A stretch of DNA of 36,022 bases. Source: Bacillota bacterium (lineage in GTDB: Bacteria > Bacillota > Clostridia > Peptostreptococcales > Anaerovoracaceae). How positions within the stretch are numbered: position 1 is the first letter of the stretch; the number at the start of each line of letters is the position of its first letter. Shown here in pieces: positions 7,191 to 16,430 of this stretch. Made by a program: the position numbers and the translations under genes. The stretch spans positions 1-36,022 of the forward strand of contig JAUNDC010000023.1 in NCBI GenBank assembly GCA_030526355.1, read 5' to 3'. Below the pieces are notes generated by a model. It did no database searches. It was not told the DNA's origin and was given only the letters and a program-made list of their open reading frames with translations.

Positions 7191-9680
7191 GTGGGAATAT
7201 CTTTTTTAGAGCAGCAGCTCGAAACCTGCAAGAAAAAAATAAAAATTATGGAGCATGCACTCTCTGCCAGTGCAGGTGCATACTACAATATCAACATTAC
7301 CAGGAATCAGGTTCCGGGTACAATGTATCAGGTGATTGACGATGTTGAATACAGCATCAACGAAGCAATAGGATTTCCCGATGACTGCAAATACTGGGAT
7401 GTTATCGAGTATTGGGGAAATCAGTTAGCAGAGGACCAACAGGAAGATTACTTTGCTTTTTTTGATAGAGCCCATTTACAGGAATGCTTTGATAAAGGTC
7501 AGGACCATGTTTTCCATTGGTACTGGACGAAAAACTCTCTGGGAGCACCTATGCTGGCAGAGCAGCATATTGTTATGTATCGTGATGCAGTAGACGATGA
7601 TCTGCTGGCAATTACATATGTACTTGACCATACTCAGCTTGAGGAGCTTCATGCCAGGGATGCCGAACAACGAAAGCTTATTGAAGAGGATATTAAAAAA
7701 ATCGAAGGCCTTGCCAGCCAGTATTCAACGCTTTATTTTATTAATCTCGAGACAAAAGAGTATTCACAATATAATATCAATGAAACCGTATATGACCAGA
7801 ATACAAACCTTGACAATAACAGCTCAAAGAACTTCTTTAATAAATACGCAGAGGCTATAGCTTCATATTCGCATCCGGATTTTCGTGATGAAATGATGAA
7901 GTTTGCCGACGAAAATTACTTAAAAAAACTGCTCCGAAACAAGAAAAGATATACATACAGGTTCCTTCATACCGGCAGAAACGGTGAATATCAGTGGATG
8001 GAGCTTGTTCTGATAAAGTTTGCCAAAGCAGATGAAGAACCATCACACATCGCGTTCGCTTTCATTAATGTTGATGAAGATGAACGTGAAAAAGAGGCCC
8101 AGAGAAAAGTGCTTGTGGATGCCCTTGCGGCAGCGGAGCACGCCAACAGAGCTAAAACTGTATTTCTGAATAATATGTCCCATGACATCCGTACTCCGAT
8201 GAATGCCATCATCGGATACACGGCACTGGCGGCAGCACATCTGGATAATATAGAAACCACAAAGGATTATCTCAATAAAATTTCGATATCAAGCAGCCAT
8301 CTGCTCAGCCTTATAAACGATGTTCTCGATATGAGCCGTATTGAGAGCGGAAGAGTTAAAATTGAAGAAAAAGAGGTACATCTGCCGGATGTGCTTCATG
8401 ACCTGAGAACAATCATTCAGTCGAATATTTCAGCTAAACAGCAGGACCTTTTTATTGATACTCAGGATATTCTGAATGAGGATATTATTACCGATAAGCT
8501 GCGTCTTAATCAGGTGCTGCTGAATATTGTCGGCAATGCAATTAAATTTACACCGACCGGTGGAACAATAAGCATCAGAATTTCTGAAAAACCGTGTCCT
8601 CTCAGAGGATATGCGACATATGAGTTCCGAATCAAGGATAATGGCATAGGAATGTCAGAAGAATTCCAGAAGCACATCTTTGAATCTTTCACAAGAGAAC
8701 AATCAGCGACCGTAAGCGGTATTCAGGGCACCGGTCTGGGGATGGCGATTACAAAAAACATCGTAGATATGATGGGTGGAACAATCAGTGTGAAGAGTGA
8801 AGAAGGAAAAGGCACGGAGTTCATTGTCGTATTCGACTGCAAGCTGTCAGACAATGTAGTTAAATATGAACCGGTTCCGGAGCTGCAGGGCGCTCGTGCG
8901 CTTGTTGTTGATGATGATACTGATACGTGTATGAGCGTAAGCAAAATGCTTAAGCAGATAGGAATGAGAGCTGACTGGACGGTTTCCGGCAAAGAGTCAA
9001 TCGTCAGAGCGAAGGAAGCTTATGATGAAGGCGATGAATTCAAGGCATATATTATCGACTGGCTTATGCCTGATATGAATGGAATAGAGACAGTTCGCCG
9101 TATCCGTAAGGTAATAGGAAACAGTACACCAATTATCATTCTGACAGCATATGACTGGTCAGATATTGAGGCTGAAGCAAGAGAAGCTGGTGTAACAGCA
9201 TTTGTTTCCAAACCGTTGTTCATGTCAGAACTGCGGGAGGTGCTCACAAAGCCTGTATGTACAGGAATTAAAAAAGACTCGGAGGAGAAGGCTGATTTCT
9301 CGGGAAAGAAAATACTTCTGGTAGAAGACAATGAACTTAATCAGGAAATCGCTGCTGAGCTACTCCAGGGAGCCGGATTTGTGGTTGATGTAGCTGATGA
9401 CGGAAGTATTGCGGTTAAAAAAATAACTGAAGCAGATGCAGAACGTTATGATCTGATTCTTATGGACATTCAGATGCCTAACCTCAACGGATTTGAAGCT
9501 ACAAGAGTAATCAGAAGCCTGGGCGATGGCAGGAAAGCCGGAATACCGATAATTGCGATGACTGCAAACGCTTTTGATGAAGATAAGAAAGCTGCTTTCG
9601 AGGCGGGCATGAATGGATTTGTTGCAAAGCCGATTGATATCAATGTGCTGATGAGTACGCTGGCGGATATATTGAGATAA
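7191..9680 (+). CDS. soluble hybrid sensor histidine kinase with two receiver domains
   Basis: An 829-residue signalling protein with no membrane segment. Residues about 1-300 contain an N-terminal coiled stretch and two PAS-like sensor domains. The dimerisation/phosphoacceptor domain has [14 protein letters not shown] with H331. The ATPase domain shows the N box ([11 protein letters not shown], from about 445), DNGIGM and GTGLGM (about 514). Two receivers follow: REC1 (about 567-690, phospho-Asp D623 in [11 protein letters not shown]) and REC2 (about 707-825, D759 in [11 protein letters not shown]). No HPt domain is present, so a separate HPt or direct output is needed if phosphorelay occurs. 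It starts with GTG behind CTGGAGG and has its own promoter. Its sequence closely resembles the hybrid kinase at 13821 around SGIQG-GLG, suggesting duplication. The signal sensed cannot be told. Confidence 0.9.
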   Translation: MGISFLEQQLETCKKKIKIMEHALSASAGAYYNINITRNQVPGTMYQVIDDVEYSINEAIGFPDDCKYWDVIEYWGNQLAEDQQEDYFAFFDRAHLQECFDKGQDHVFHWYWTKNSLGAPMLAEQHIVMYRDAVDDDLLAITYVLDHTQLEELHARDAEQRKLIEEDIKKIEGLASQYSTLYFINLETKEYSQYNINETVYDQNTNLDNNSSKNFFNKYAEAIASYSHPDFRDEMMKFADENYLKKLLRNKKRYTYRFLHTGRNGEYQWMELVLIKFAKADEEPSHIAFAFINVDEDEREKEAQRKVLVDALAAAEHANRAKTVFLNNMSHDIRTPMNAIIGYTALAAAHLDNIETTKDYLNKISISSSHLLSLINDVLDMSRIESGRVKIEEKEVHLPDVLHDLRTIIQSNISAKQQDLFIDTQDILNEDIITDKLRLNQVLLNIVGNAIKFTPTGGTISIRISEKPCPLRGYATYEFRIKDNGIGMSEEFQKHIFESFTREQSATVSGIQGTGLGMAITKNIVDMMGGTISVKSEEGKGTEFIVVFDCKLSDNVVKYEPVPELQGARALVVDDDTDTCMSVSKMLKQIGMRADWTVSGKESIVRAKEAYDEGDEFKAYIIDWLMPDMNGIETVRRIRKVIGNSTPIIILTAYDWSDIEAEAREAGVTAFVSKPLFMSELREVLTKPVCTGIKKDSEEKADFSGKKILLVEDNELNQEIAAELLQGAGFVVDVADDGSIAVKKITEADAERYDLILMDIQMPNLNGFEATRVIRSLGDGRKAGIPIIAMTANAFDEDKKAAFEAGMNGFVAKPIDINVLMSTLADILR

Positions 9681-9688
9681 GAAAAGAA

Positions 9689-11011
9689 GTGGGAAAACAC
9701 ATGCATGATTTTAATTCAATGCCCGAAATAAATGTATGCCTGTTGCTTTTTTCAGCATTGGTTGCTCTGTTTCTGCTGATTGGAGCAATTTCAGCCCGCA
9801 CCAGGTCGCATCCGTTTATGAAAAAATTCATCAAATTACTGATTGCTGATATTATCATGCAGCTGGGAGAGGCAGGCATCTGGTTTTTTGAAGGCTCACC
9901 TGAGAAGCTACCTTTATTAAAGCTTTGTTGCGTACTGTCCTTTGGACTGGGATTTGTAGTAATTGCACTTTTCATTTCATGCCTGGTGGAATTTTTCAGG
10001 GAGAGAGAATCATCTGTATCTCTGCTGCCTGCCCGTATTATGTATGGGATTTGTGGCAGCATGTTTTTCCTTGTAATCATTTCCGCATTTAACGGTATGT
10101 TTTTCATATTTGATGAACAGGGGATGATGGAAGATGGTTTTTTATGGTTTGTAATATGCATATTTGACATTCTCTCTTTTATTGTAGTAATCTGTCTTGT
10201 TATTCATCACAGGAAATTTCTTGCTGTAAAGGAGCTTCTTTCATTGCTCAGCTTCAGTGCGCTGCCGCTGGCTTCTGCCATGCTGGTGAATATATGGTAT
10301 CCCATCCCTGAATACCTCGCAACAACCCTTTCTCTGATATTGATATTTATTATGTTTCACGGAGAAATCAGCAGACAGCTTGAAGTGAATAAAAAGGAGC
10401 TTGCCGAAAGTCGCATTGCCATTATGGTAAGTCAGATACAGCCTCATTTTCTGTATAATGCATTAAACTCAATTTATCATTTGTGCAATAAAGATATAAA
10501 AATGGCACAACGTGCAATAAACGATTTTTCTGAATATCTTCAGCGCAGCCTGAGTGCTATAAATCGTACAACTCCGATCCCTTTTGAAGAGGAATTAAAA
10601 CACGTTAAAGCATATCTGGAGCTTGAACAGATCAGATTCAGTGAGAAACTGAAGGTTGTGTATAACATTGAAACGACAAGCTTTCTTTTACCTGCACTTT
10701 CCATACAGCCATTGATAGAAAACGCAGTGAAGCATGGTATTTGTCCCAAGGAGGAAGGCGGTACTGTAATGCTGTCTGCAAGGGAATCCTCTGAATGCTT
10801 TGAAATTATAATTTCTGATGATGGAGTGGGATTTGTTATGGAAGAGATTCAGGAGGGCGGTAAGCTGCATGTAGGTATTGAAAATGTACGGCAAAGACTT
10901 TCCATCATGTGCAGTGCTGAGCTTATTATTGACAGTAAACAGGGGGAGGGAACAACAATAACGGTTCGTATTCCAAAGGAGGATGCAGATGAGAATAATC
11001 GCACTCGATGA
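9689..11011 (+). CDS. LytS-type membrane sensor histidine kinase
   Basis: This 440-residue kinase has about six hydrophobic helices in residues 10-230 (for example LLLFSALVALFLLIGAIS and LWFVICIFDILSFIVVICL), then a His_kinase (PF06580-like) domain with QIQPHFLYNALNSI, where the histidine at about 253 is the expected phosphoacceptor. The ATPase part has PLIENAVKHGI (N box) and ISDDGVGF (G1 box), ending in GEGTTITVRIP. It lies 8 bases after the hybrid kinase and overlaps the response regulator by 23 bases, so the two act as a pair in one operon. The start is uncertain: GTG 9689 has only a weak purine-rich site; ATG 9701 or 9719 are alternatives. Confidence 0.88.
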   Translation: MGKHMHDFNSMPEINVCLLLFSALVALFLLIGAISARTRSHPFMKKFIKLLIADIIMQLGEAGIWFFEGSPEKLPLLKLCCVLSFGLGFVVIALFISCLVEFFRERESSVSLLPARIMYGICGSMFFLVIISAFNGMFFIFDEQGMMEDGFLWFVICIFDILSFIVVICLVIHHRKFLAVKELLSLLSFSALPLASAMLVNIWYPIPEYLATTLSLILIFIMFHGEISRQLEVNKKELAESRIAIMVSQIQPHFLYNALNSIYHLCNKDIKMAQRAINDFSEYLQRSLSAINRTTPIPFEEELKHVKAYLELEQIRFSEKLKVVYNIETTSFLLPALSIQPLIENAVKHGICPKEEGGTVMLSARESSECFEIIISDDGVGFVMEEIQEGGKLHVGIENVRQRLSIMCSAELIIDSKQGEGTTITVRIPKEDADENNRTR

Positions 11012-11768
11012 TGAGAAAATTGCATTGGAAGGGTTGGTGGATGCAATACGTGAAGCTGAACCTGCTGCTGAAATTCATAGCTTTTGCAAAGGTGCAAAGG
11101 CATTGGAATTTTACAGACAGACTCCATGTGACGTGGCAGTTCTGGATATTCAGGTGTGGGATATGAATGGCGTCGATCTTGCGAAGCAGATGAAACTTAT
11201 AAATCCTCAGGTAAATATTATTTTTGCGACCGGATATGGAGATTACAGGGCGGAGGCTTTTGACATGCATGCAAGCGGATACCTGGTAAAACCTATCACA
11301 CCCGAAAAAATAAGAACAGAGATGGAGAACCTGCGTCACCCGGTTAAGCAGCTGATGAAAAAAAGGGTGCGATTCCATACATTTGGAAACTTTGAAGTGT
11401 TTATAGATGATAAGCCTGTGAAATTCAAATATGATCTGACTAAGGAAATGCTGGCATATCTGGTAGACAGAAACGGAGTATACTGTACCAATGGGGAACT
11501 TACGGCACTGCTGTGGGAAGGAAAACAGCATTCCAGCTATTTGAGGAATTTAAAAAAAGATCTGATTGACAGTTTTATTCAGGCAGGATGTCAGGATGTA
11601 ATAGACAGCGGCAGGAATAAAATCAGAATCGTGCCCGGTGAGGCTGATTGTGATTACTATGACTGGATGGCTGGAAAGGTAAATGCCATTAATCAATATA
11701 ATGGAGAATATATGGTGCAGTACAGCTGGGCGGAATTTACCAATGCCGCACTGCAGAAGAAAATATGA
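10989..11768 (+). CDS. response regulator with SARP-type DNA-binding domain
   Basis: A 259-residue regulator. Residues 1-118 form a receiver (LDDEK acidic pocket; phospho-Asp D53 in VAVLDIQVWDMNG; ATGYGDY; conserved lysine in GYLVKPI). Residues about 125-220 are an OmpR-like winged helix of the SARP kind (RFHTFGNFEVFIDDKPVKF, LTALLWEG), followed by the beginning of a short bacterial transcriptional activator region. REC-SARP regulators of this size are common partners of LytS-type kinases in Clostridia. I chose ATG 10989 because AAGGAGG ends at 10982, 6 bases upstream; the ATG at 10983 touches the ribosome site. The gene overlaps its kinase by 23 bases, implying coupled translation. Confidence 0.88.
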   Translation: MRIIALDDEKIALEGLVDAIREAEPAAEIHSFCKGAKALEFYRQTPCDVAVLDIQVWDMNGVDLAKQMKLINPQVNIIFATGYGDYRAEAFDMHASGYLVKPITPEKIRTEMENLRHPVKQLMKKRVRFHTFGNFEVFIDDKPVKFKYDLTKEMLAYLVDRNGVYCTNGELTALLWEGKQHSSYLRNLKKDLIDSFIQAGCQDVIDSGRNKIRIVPGEADCDYYDWMAGKVNAINQYNGEYMVQYSWAEFTNAALQKKI

Positions 11769-11814
11769 TATACTTTCATTAAGGAACACAATCAGGCAAA
11801 GGAGCCATAGATCC

Positions 11815-13761
11815 ATGTACAATACACTATTAATCATACAATATATCAGTATACTTTTTTTACTTGTAGAGACAGGATACATATTTGCAAAGTGGAGAAC
11901 AACACTGCATGGGTATTTGTTTTTAAACTGTGCGGCAACGCTTGTCAACAATACAGGTTACCTGATGGAGATGCAGGCTCATACACAGGAAGCATATATG
12001 ATGGGACTTCAGATGTCATATCTTGGCAGAGTGTGGATACCTTTTTCGCTGCTTCTTTTTGTGCTTGCTCTGTGCAAAATCAAAGCTAATAAAGGCACTA
12101 TCGCGGTATTATGTTTGATTCATACCGTGACCTTTCTGCTGGTTCTTACCTCACAGTGGCAGCCTTTCTATTATTCATCTATGGAATATGTACACGATGG
12201 ACTGTTCCCGTACATCAAATGCAGTCATGGAATATGGCATAATTTTTATTCAGCTTTGCTGGTCGCATATATTGTATTCGGAATTACAAAAATGCTTCAG
12301 GCGTTTCGAAAGGAAAAGAATATTGCTGCCAGGAAGCGGTTGCTCTGTATTCTGGTGGCTGTTGCAGTCGAGAGCGGATTTTATATTGTACAGCTGACCG
12401 GCATTACAGGCAGCTATGATATAACGGTGCTTGGTTATTCAATCAGTACAATATTCATGTATATTGCTATTTTTAAATATGACCTGCTCAATATGCTGCA
12501 GCTTGCCAAGGATTATGTGATCGATGAGGTTGCAGAAGGCATCATAGCAGTAAATACAGCCGGATAAGTGGAATATTACAATAAACCGGCAATGATGATT
12601 TTTCCTGAGCTTAAGAACCATTCATCATCAATTATTGAAGAACTTAAGATATCTGTTGAGAAAAAAGAACCTGTTGAAATTTTCGGAAGGATCTATTCTC
12701 CTCAGGTTAAAACCCTATATCAGAATGACGATGTTACAGGAGAGGTATACGTTCTTGTGGATGATACAGAGCATTACCTTTATATGAAAGAGCTGGAAGA
12801 ACAGAAGAATATTGCCGAAGCTGCAAATGCATCGAAATCTGCTTTTTTATCAGTGGTATCTCATGAAATCAGAACTCCTATGAATGCAGTTGTGGGAATG
12901 ACCGATCTGCTGCTTCAGGACAAAGGATCTCTGGACAGCAAGCAGGAGAAGTATCTGACCAATATACGTAACTCAGGCGAGGCACTTGTTATGATTGTAA
13001 ATGATATTCTGGATCAGTCCTAAATTGAGGCGGGCAGAATGGAGCTTGTAGAAGATGTATACGAAATACGGTCGGTTGTGGATGATGTAAAACTCATTAT
13101 TGATAACAGAATCGGAAGCAAGCCGGTTCATTTGATCAGTGAAATAGATAACAATGTGCCGCACCTGCTTATTGGAGATGGACTGCGTATCAGGCAGATT
13201 CTAATAAATCTCATGAATAATGCGGTGAAATTTACAGAGGAAGGCTTCATACAACTGACCATCAGATGTATCGAGGAGGATGAAGGCAAAATGCTGATCC
13301 GTTTCGAGGTTAAAGATTCTGGACAAGGTATCAAAGCAGAGGATTTGGACAAGCTTGGACAGGCATTTACACAGGTGGATACCAGACGCAATCATGGCAA
13401 GGAAGGGACAGGTCTGGGACTGTCAATATCAAGGGACTTCATATCAATGATGGGAGGACAGCTTGAAGTTACAAGTGAATATGGCAGAGGATCAGAGTTC
13501 TATTTTTCCATATGGCAGGGCACAGCGGAAGAGGACGGAAGTAGCGAAGGGGAAATACATAATGATGCTGCATTTACTGCACCTGAAGCAAAGGCTCTTA
13601 TAGTCGATGATACAGAGATAAATCTTATGATTACAGAAGAACTTCTGGCATCACTTAAGATATCGGCTGACACTGCAGTATCCGGAGAAAAAGCTGTGGA
13701 TATTAAAAGACTTAAGCAGCTGCTGCTGAAGTGGCTCCCGCCGGATCACATCAGAAGTTGA
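11815..13761 (+). pseudogene. 7TM hybrid histidine kinase, broken by two in-frame TAA codons and a receiver deletion
   Basis: Three frames that are all in register make one former kinase of about 715 residues. Residues 1-225 are a seven-helix sensor (HisKA_7TM-like). A TAA at 12565-12567 interrupts a PAS-like domain (VNTAG-stop-VEYYNKPAM). HisKA follows (VVSHEIRTPMNAVVGM); a second TAA at 13021-13023 interrupts DQS-stop-IEAGRMEL, where the family has DFSKIEAGRMEL. Both stops sit where Lys (AAA) is expected. The ATPase domain is complete (NNAVKFT, DSGQGI, GTGLGLSI). The receiver starts normally (ALIVDDTEINL) but jumps from SGEKAVD to IKRLKQLLLKWLPPDHI, its own C-terminal helix, so about 65-70 residues including the phospho-Asp and conserved Lys are gone in frame. 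AAAGGAGCC precedes ATG 11815. No full product can be made. Confidence 0.85.
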
Positions 13762-13820
13762 ATAAATATTAAAAAACTGGTATGATAAGAATAACCCGAA
13801 AATCCGGAGGTTTATGGCAA

Positions 13821-16370
13821 GTGAATGAAACCAGGAAAATGAAAGTCGGACAGATAGTGTGGATTGCTGTGGTTGTAGGAATTGTAGCAGTTCTGCTGCT
13901 TATCTTTTCGGCTCAGAATAAAAACAGAATAATAAATCAGAATGCGAATTATGTTCAGGATAATGCGATTCAGACTACGAATCAGATAAATGACGTTATG
14001 TCGCGAACTCAGGAAGACATCAGAATGATGGCCTATCTTTTCGGTGAAACTCTTGATGAACCGGAAGTGTCAACAGAGGATCTTAAAAACCTAACAGAGC
14101 GTTCTCATTTTGACTATGTCAGGTTTACCGATAAAAACGGGATAAACTATGCGGCCGACGGCAGAACCAATGATGCATCAGACCGTGAATACTTTAGAGA
14201 AGGAATGACCGGCAAAACAGGAATTTCTGTAACCTGGAAATCCAGGATAACAGAGGAAACTCTTGTCAATTTCTACACGCCCCTTGAATATAATGGAGAA
14301 ATAATCGGTGTACTCAGAGGGGTATATCTGGCTGATAAAAGAATGAGAGAGCTGCTGTCGACCACATTTTTCGGCGAAGAAGCGATAGCACTCATGTGTA
14401 CATCCGATGGAATGATGATTGCAGGAAATGATGGTGCCAAATCACTGCCGCGAAATATCCGTGAATATTTGTCCAATGAAGAACTGTTCGGTGAAGAATG
14501 TGCCAAATCAATAGAGTCGGCATTTAAGACAGGCAGGAATACAGGCTTTACCTTTAATACCGAAGATGGAACAGGCAGTGGATATATTTCACGGCTTGAT
14601 GATCCTGACTGGTTTCTGGTGCAGACATTTCCTTCAAAGGTGACAACCAGAATGTACAAATCAGCAAACAGTGCAGGAGTTATACTTGAGGTATCGCTGA
14701 TAGTGCTGTTTGCTGTATACCTTGTAATAGTGGTTATGAGAAACCGCAGACGCAACAAGCTTCTTATCGATGAAAACAGAGATATGAGCTATGTTATACA
14801 TGGTATTCCTAAGCTTTATGACAGATTCGTACTGATAGACCTTGAAGAGAACACCTATAGATACATGATGGGAGAAAAGCCTGAATACGGTATGATATTC
14901 AAGGAAGGCTCTTATGATGAATTTAAGAGATATACATTGAATACAGTGAGGGAAGAAGCAGATATGGAATCCGTAGAAGCTTTCATGGATCCGGATGAGA
15001 TACGCAGAAGCTTTGAGAACGGTGTTCATGATTTAATGCTTGATTACCGCTCTATTGACGGCATTTCAGACTGGCGCAGGATATATCTTGTATGTCTTGA
15101 ACGTAGAAAGGGAAACCCTTCGAAAATACTGTTTGCAAAGCAGAATATCACTGAAACCAAAAAGAGAGAAACCGCTGAGCAGGATGTACTCAAAGAGGCT
15201 AAACAGGCTGCAGAGGCATCGAATAATGCCAAGACAAAGTTCTTGTTTAATATGTCGCATGATATCAGAACTCCTATGAATGCCATAATCGGGTTTGCCA
15301 ATATGGCTCAGAAGCATGCAGCGGACACTGATTCTGTGAAGGAGTATATTTCCAAAATACAGAAATCCAGTGATGTGCTGCTGAAAATAATAAATAATAT
15401 TCTGGATATGGCACGTATCGAGAGCGGCAAGACAGAACTGAAGCTTGTTCCCGTTGATCTGCTTCATGAGATAGAAGGCATGGAGGATATGTTTGCAGAG
15501 AGTATGGAACAGGCCGGTCTGCAGTTCAGCACCGATGTAGATATCAGAGATGCTCAGGTTATATGTGACAATCTCAAAATAACACAGATCTGTATAAACC
15601 TCTTAAGCAATGCCCAGAAATTCACCCCTGAGGGAGGGACTGTAGCATTTTCATTGAAACAGCTTGATGCTCCGCAGAATGGTATTGCCACATATGAGTT
15701 TTGTGTAAAGGATAACGGTATCGGCATGAATGAGGAATTCATGGAGCATATGTTTAAGCCTTTTGAAAGAGAACATACAGCAACAGTATCAGGTATACAG
15801 GGAGCAGGTCTGGGGCTGAGCATCGTCAAAAACCTTGTAGAAATGATGGATGGCGAAATAACAGTAGACAGCAGTCCGGGAAAAGGAACTGAAATCATTA
15901 TGAGGTTTGAGTTCAGTGTCACTTCTGATGATACTCTGCGGCCACAGGGTTCAGATGATTTGGCAGAGGTTGATTTTACCGGAAATAGAGTACTTCTGGT
16001 GGAGGATAATGAGCTTAACAGAGAAATAGCCTGTGAAATACTTAAGGAAGACGGTTTCGAGGTGGAAGAAGCACACGATGGGTATGCTGCAGTGAGAATG
16101 CTTAAGGATGCCGGTAAAGGGTACTATGATATAGTGCTTATGGATATACAGATGCCGGGAATTGATGGATATGAAACAACAAGGCTTATAAGAGCCTTTG
16201 ATAATCCAGATATTGCCGGGATACCGATTATAGCTACAACTGCCAATGCGTTCGAAGAGGACAGAAAAGCAGCTCAGGCGGCAGGAATGGACGGGCATAT
16301 CGGTAAGCCTATCGATGTAAAACAAATGAAACGCACAATTGCAGAAGTTCTCAAAGCTAAAGTACAATAG
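13821..16370 (+). CDS. membrane hybrid histidine kinase with dCache sensor and one receiver
   Basis: About 849 residues. A first membrane helix (about 8-30, VWIAVVVGIVAVLLLIFS) and a second (about 285-311, VSLIVLFAVYLVIVVM) enclose an extracytoplasmic dCache-like sensor with the usual YAADGRTNDASDREYF and GVLRGVYL stretches. A PAS-like segment and helix lead into HisKA ([18 protein letters not shown]480), then the ATPase (LLSNAQKFTP, DNGIGM, GAGLGLSI) and one receiver ([12 protein letters not shown]; phospho-Asp D775 in LMDIQMPGIDGY). I prefer the GTG at 13821, with GGAGG at 13806-13810, over the ATG at 13782, which has no ribosome site. It closely resembles the kinase at 7191, and is followed by a terminator. 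The ligand is unknown; dCache domains often bind amino acids or other small metabolites. Confidence 0.9.
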   Translation: MNETRKMKVGQIVWIAVVVGIVAVLLLIFSAQNKNRIINQNANYVQDNAIQTTNQINDVMSRTQEDIRMMAYLFGETLDEPEVSTEDLKNLTERSHFDYVRFTDKNGINYAADGRTNDASDREYFREGMTGKTGISVTWKSRITEETLVNFYTPLEYNGEIIGVLRGVYLADKRMRELLSTTFFGEEAIALMCTSDGMMIAGNDGAKSLPRNIREYLSNEELFGEECAKSIESAFKTGRNTGFTFNTEDGTGSGYISRLDDPDWFLVQTFPSKVTTRMYKSANSAGVILEVSLIVLFAVYLVIVVMRNRRRNKLLIDENRDMSYVIHGIPKLYDRFVLIDLEENTYRYMMGEKPEYGMIFKEGSYDEFKRYTLNTVREEADMESVEAFMDPDEIRRSFENGVHDLMLDYRSIDGISDWRRIYLVCLERRKGNPSKILFAKQNITETKKRETAEQDVLKEAKQAAEASNNAKTKFLFNMSHDIRTPMNAIIGFANMAQKHAADTDSVKEYISKIQKSSDVLLKIINNILDMARIESGKTELKLVPVDLLHEIEGMEDMFAESMEQAGLQFSTDVDIRDAQVICDNLKITQICINLLSNAQKFTPEGGTVAFSLKQLDAPQNGIATYEFCVKDNGIGMNEEFMEHMFKPFEREHTATVSGIQGAGLGLSIVKNLVEMMDGEITVDSSPGKGTEIIMRFEFSVTSDDTLRPQGSDDLAEVDFTGNRVLLVEDNELNREIACEILKEDGFEVEEAHDGYAAVRMLKDAGKGYYDIVLMDIQMPGIDGYETTRLIRAFDNPDIAGIPIIATTANAFEEDRKAAQAAGMDGHIGKPIDVKQMKRTIAEVLKAKVQ

Positions 16371-16377
16371 AAGCAGA

Positions 16378-16413
16378 AAAGCGCCGGGATAGATTATTCT
16401 CAGCGCTTTTGTT
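16378..16413. terminator. bidirectional intrinsic terminator
   Basis: AAAAGCGC (16378-16385) and GCGCTTTT (16404-16411) pair perfectly around an 18-base loop, with A-rich sequence on one side and T-rich on the other. It lies between the converging hybrid kinase gene and the molybdenum hydroxylase gene and can stop transcription from both sides. Confidence 0.7.
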
Positions 16414-16430
16414 GTATTATTTGATAATTA

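Noticed and set aside
10983..10988. ATG at 10983 as start of the SARP response regulator.
   Set aside because: It directly touches the AAGGAGG site; ATG 10989 has proper spacing and starts the typical MRIIALDDE sequence.
9640..11531. Long minus-strand reading frames (176 and 201 residues) opposite the LytS-type kinase and its regulator.
   Set aside because: They lie fully antisense to well-supported genes, have no ribosome sites and show no family motif; their composition mirrors the genes on the other strand.
12565..13023. Recoding of the two TAA codons in the 7TM kinase (suppression or an unusual amino acid).
   Set aside because: Known recoded amino acids use TGA or TAG; many genes here end in TAA; and the same gene also has a receiver deletion, so decay is the simpler account.
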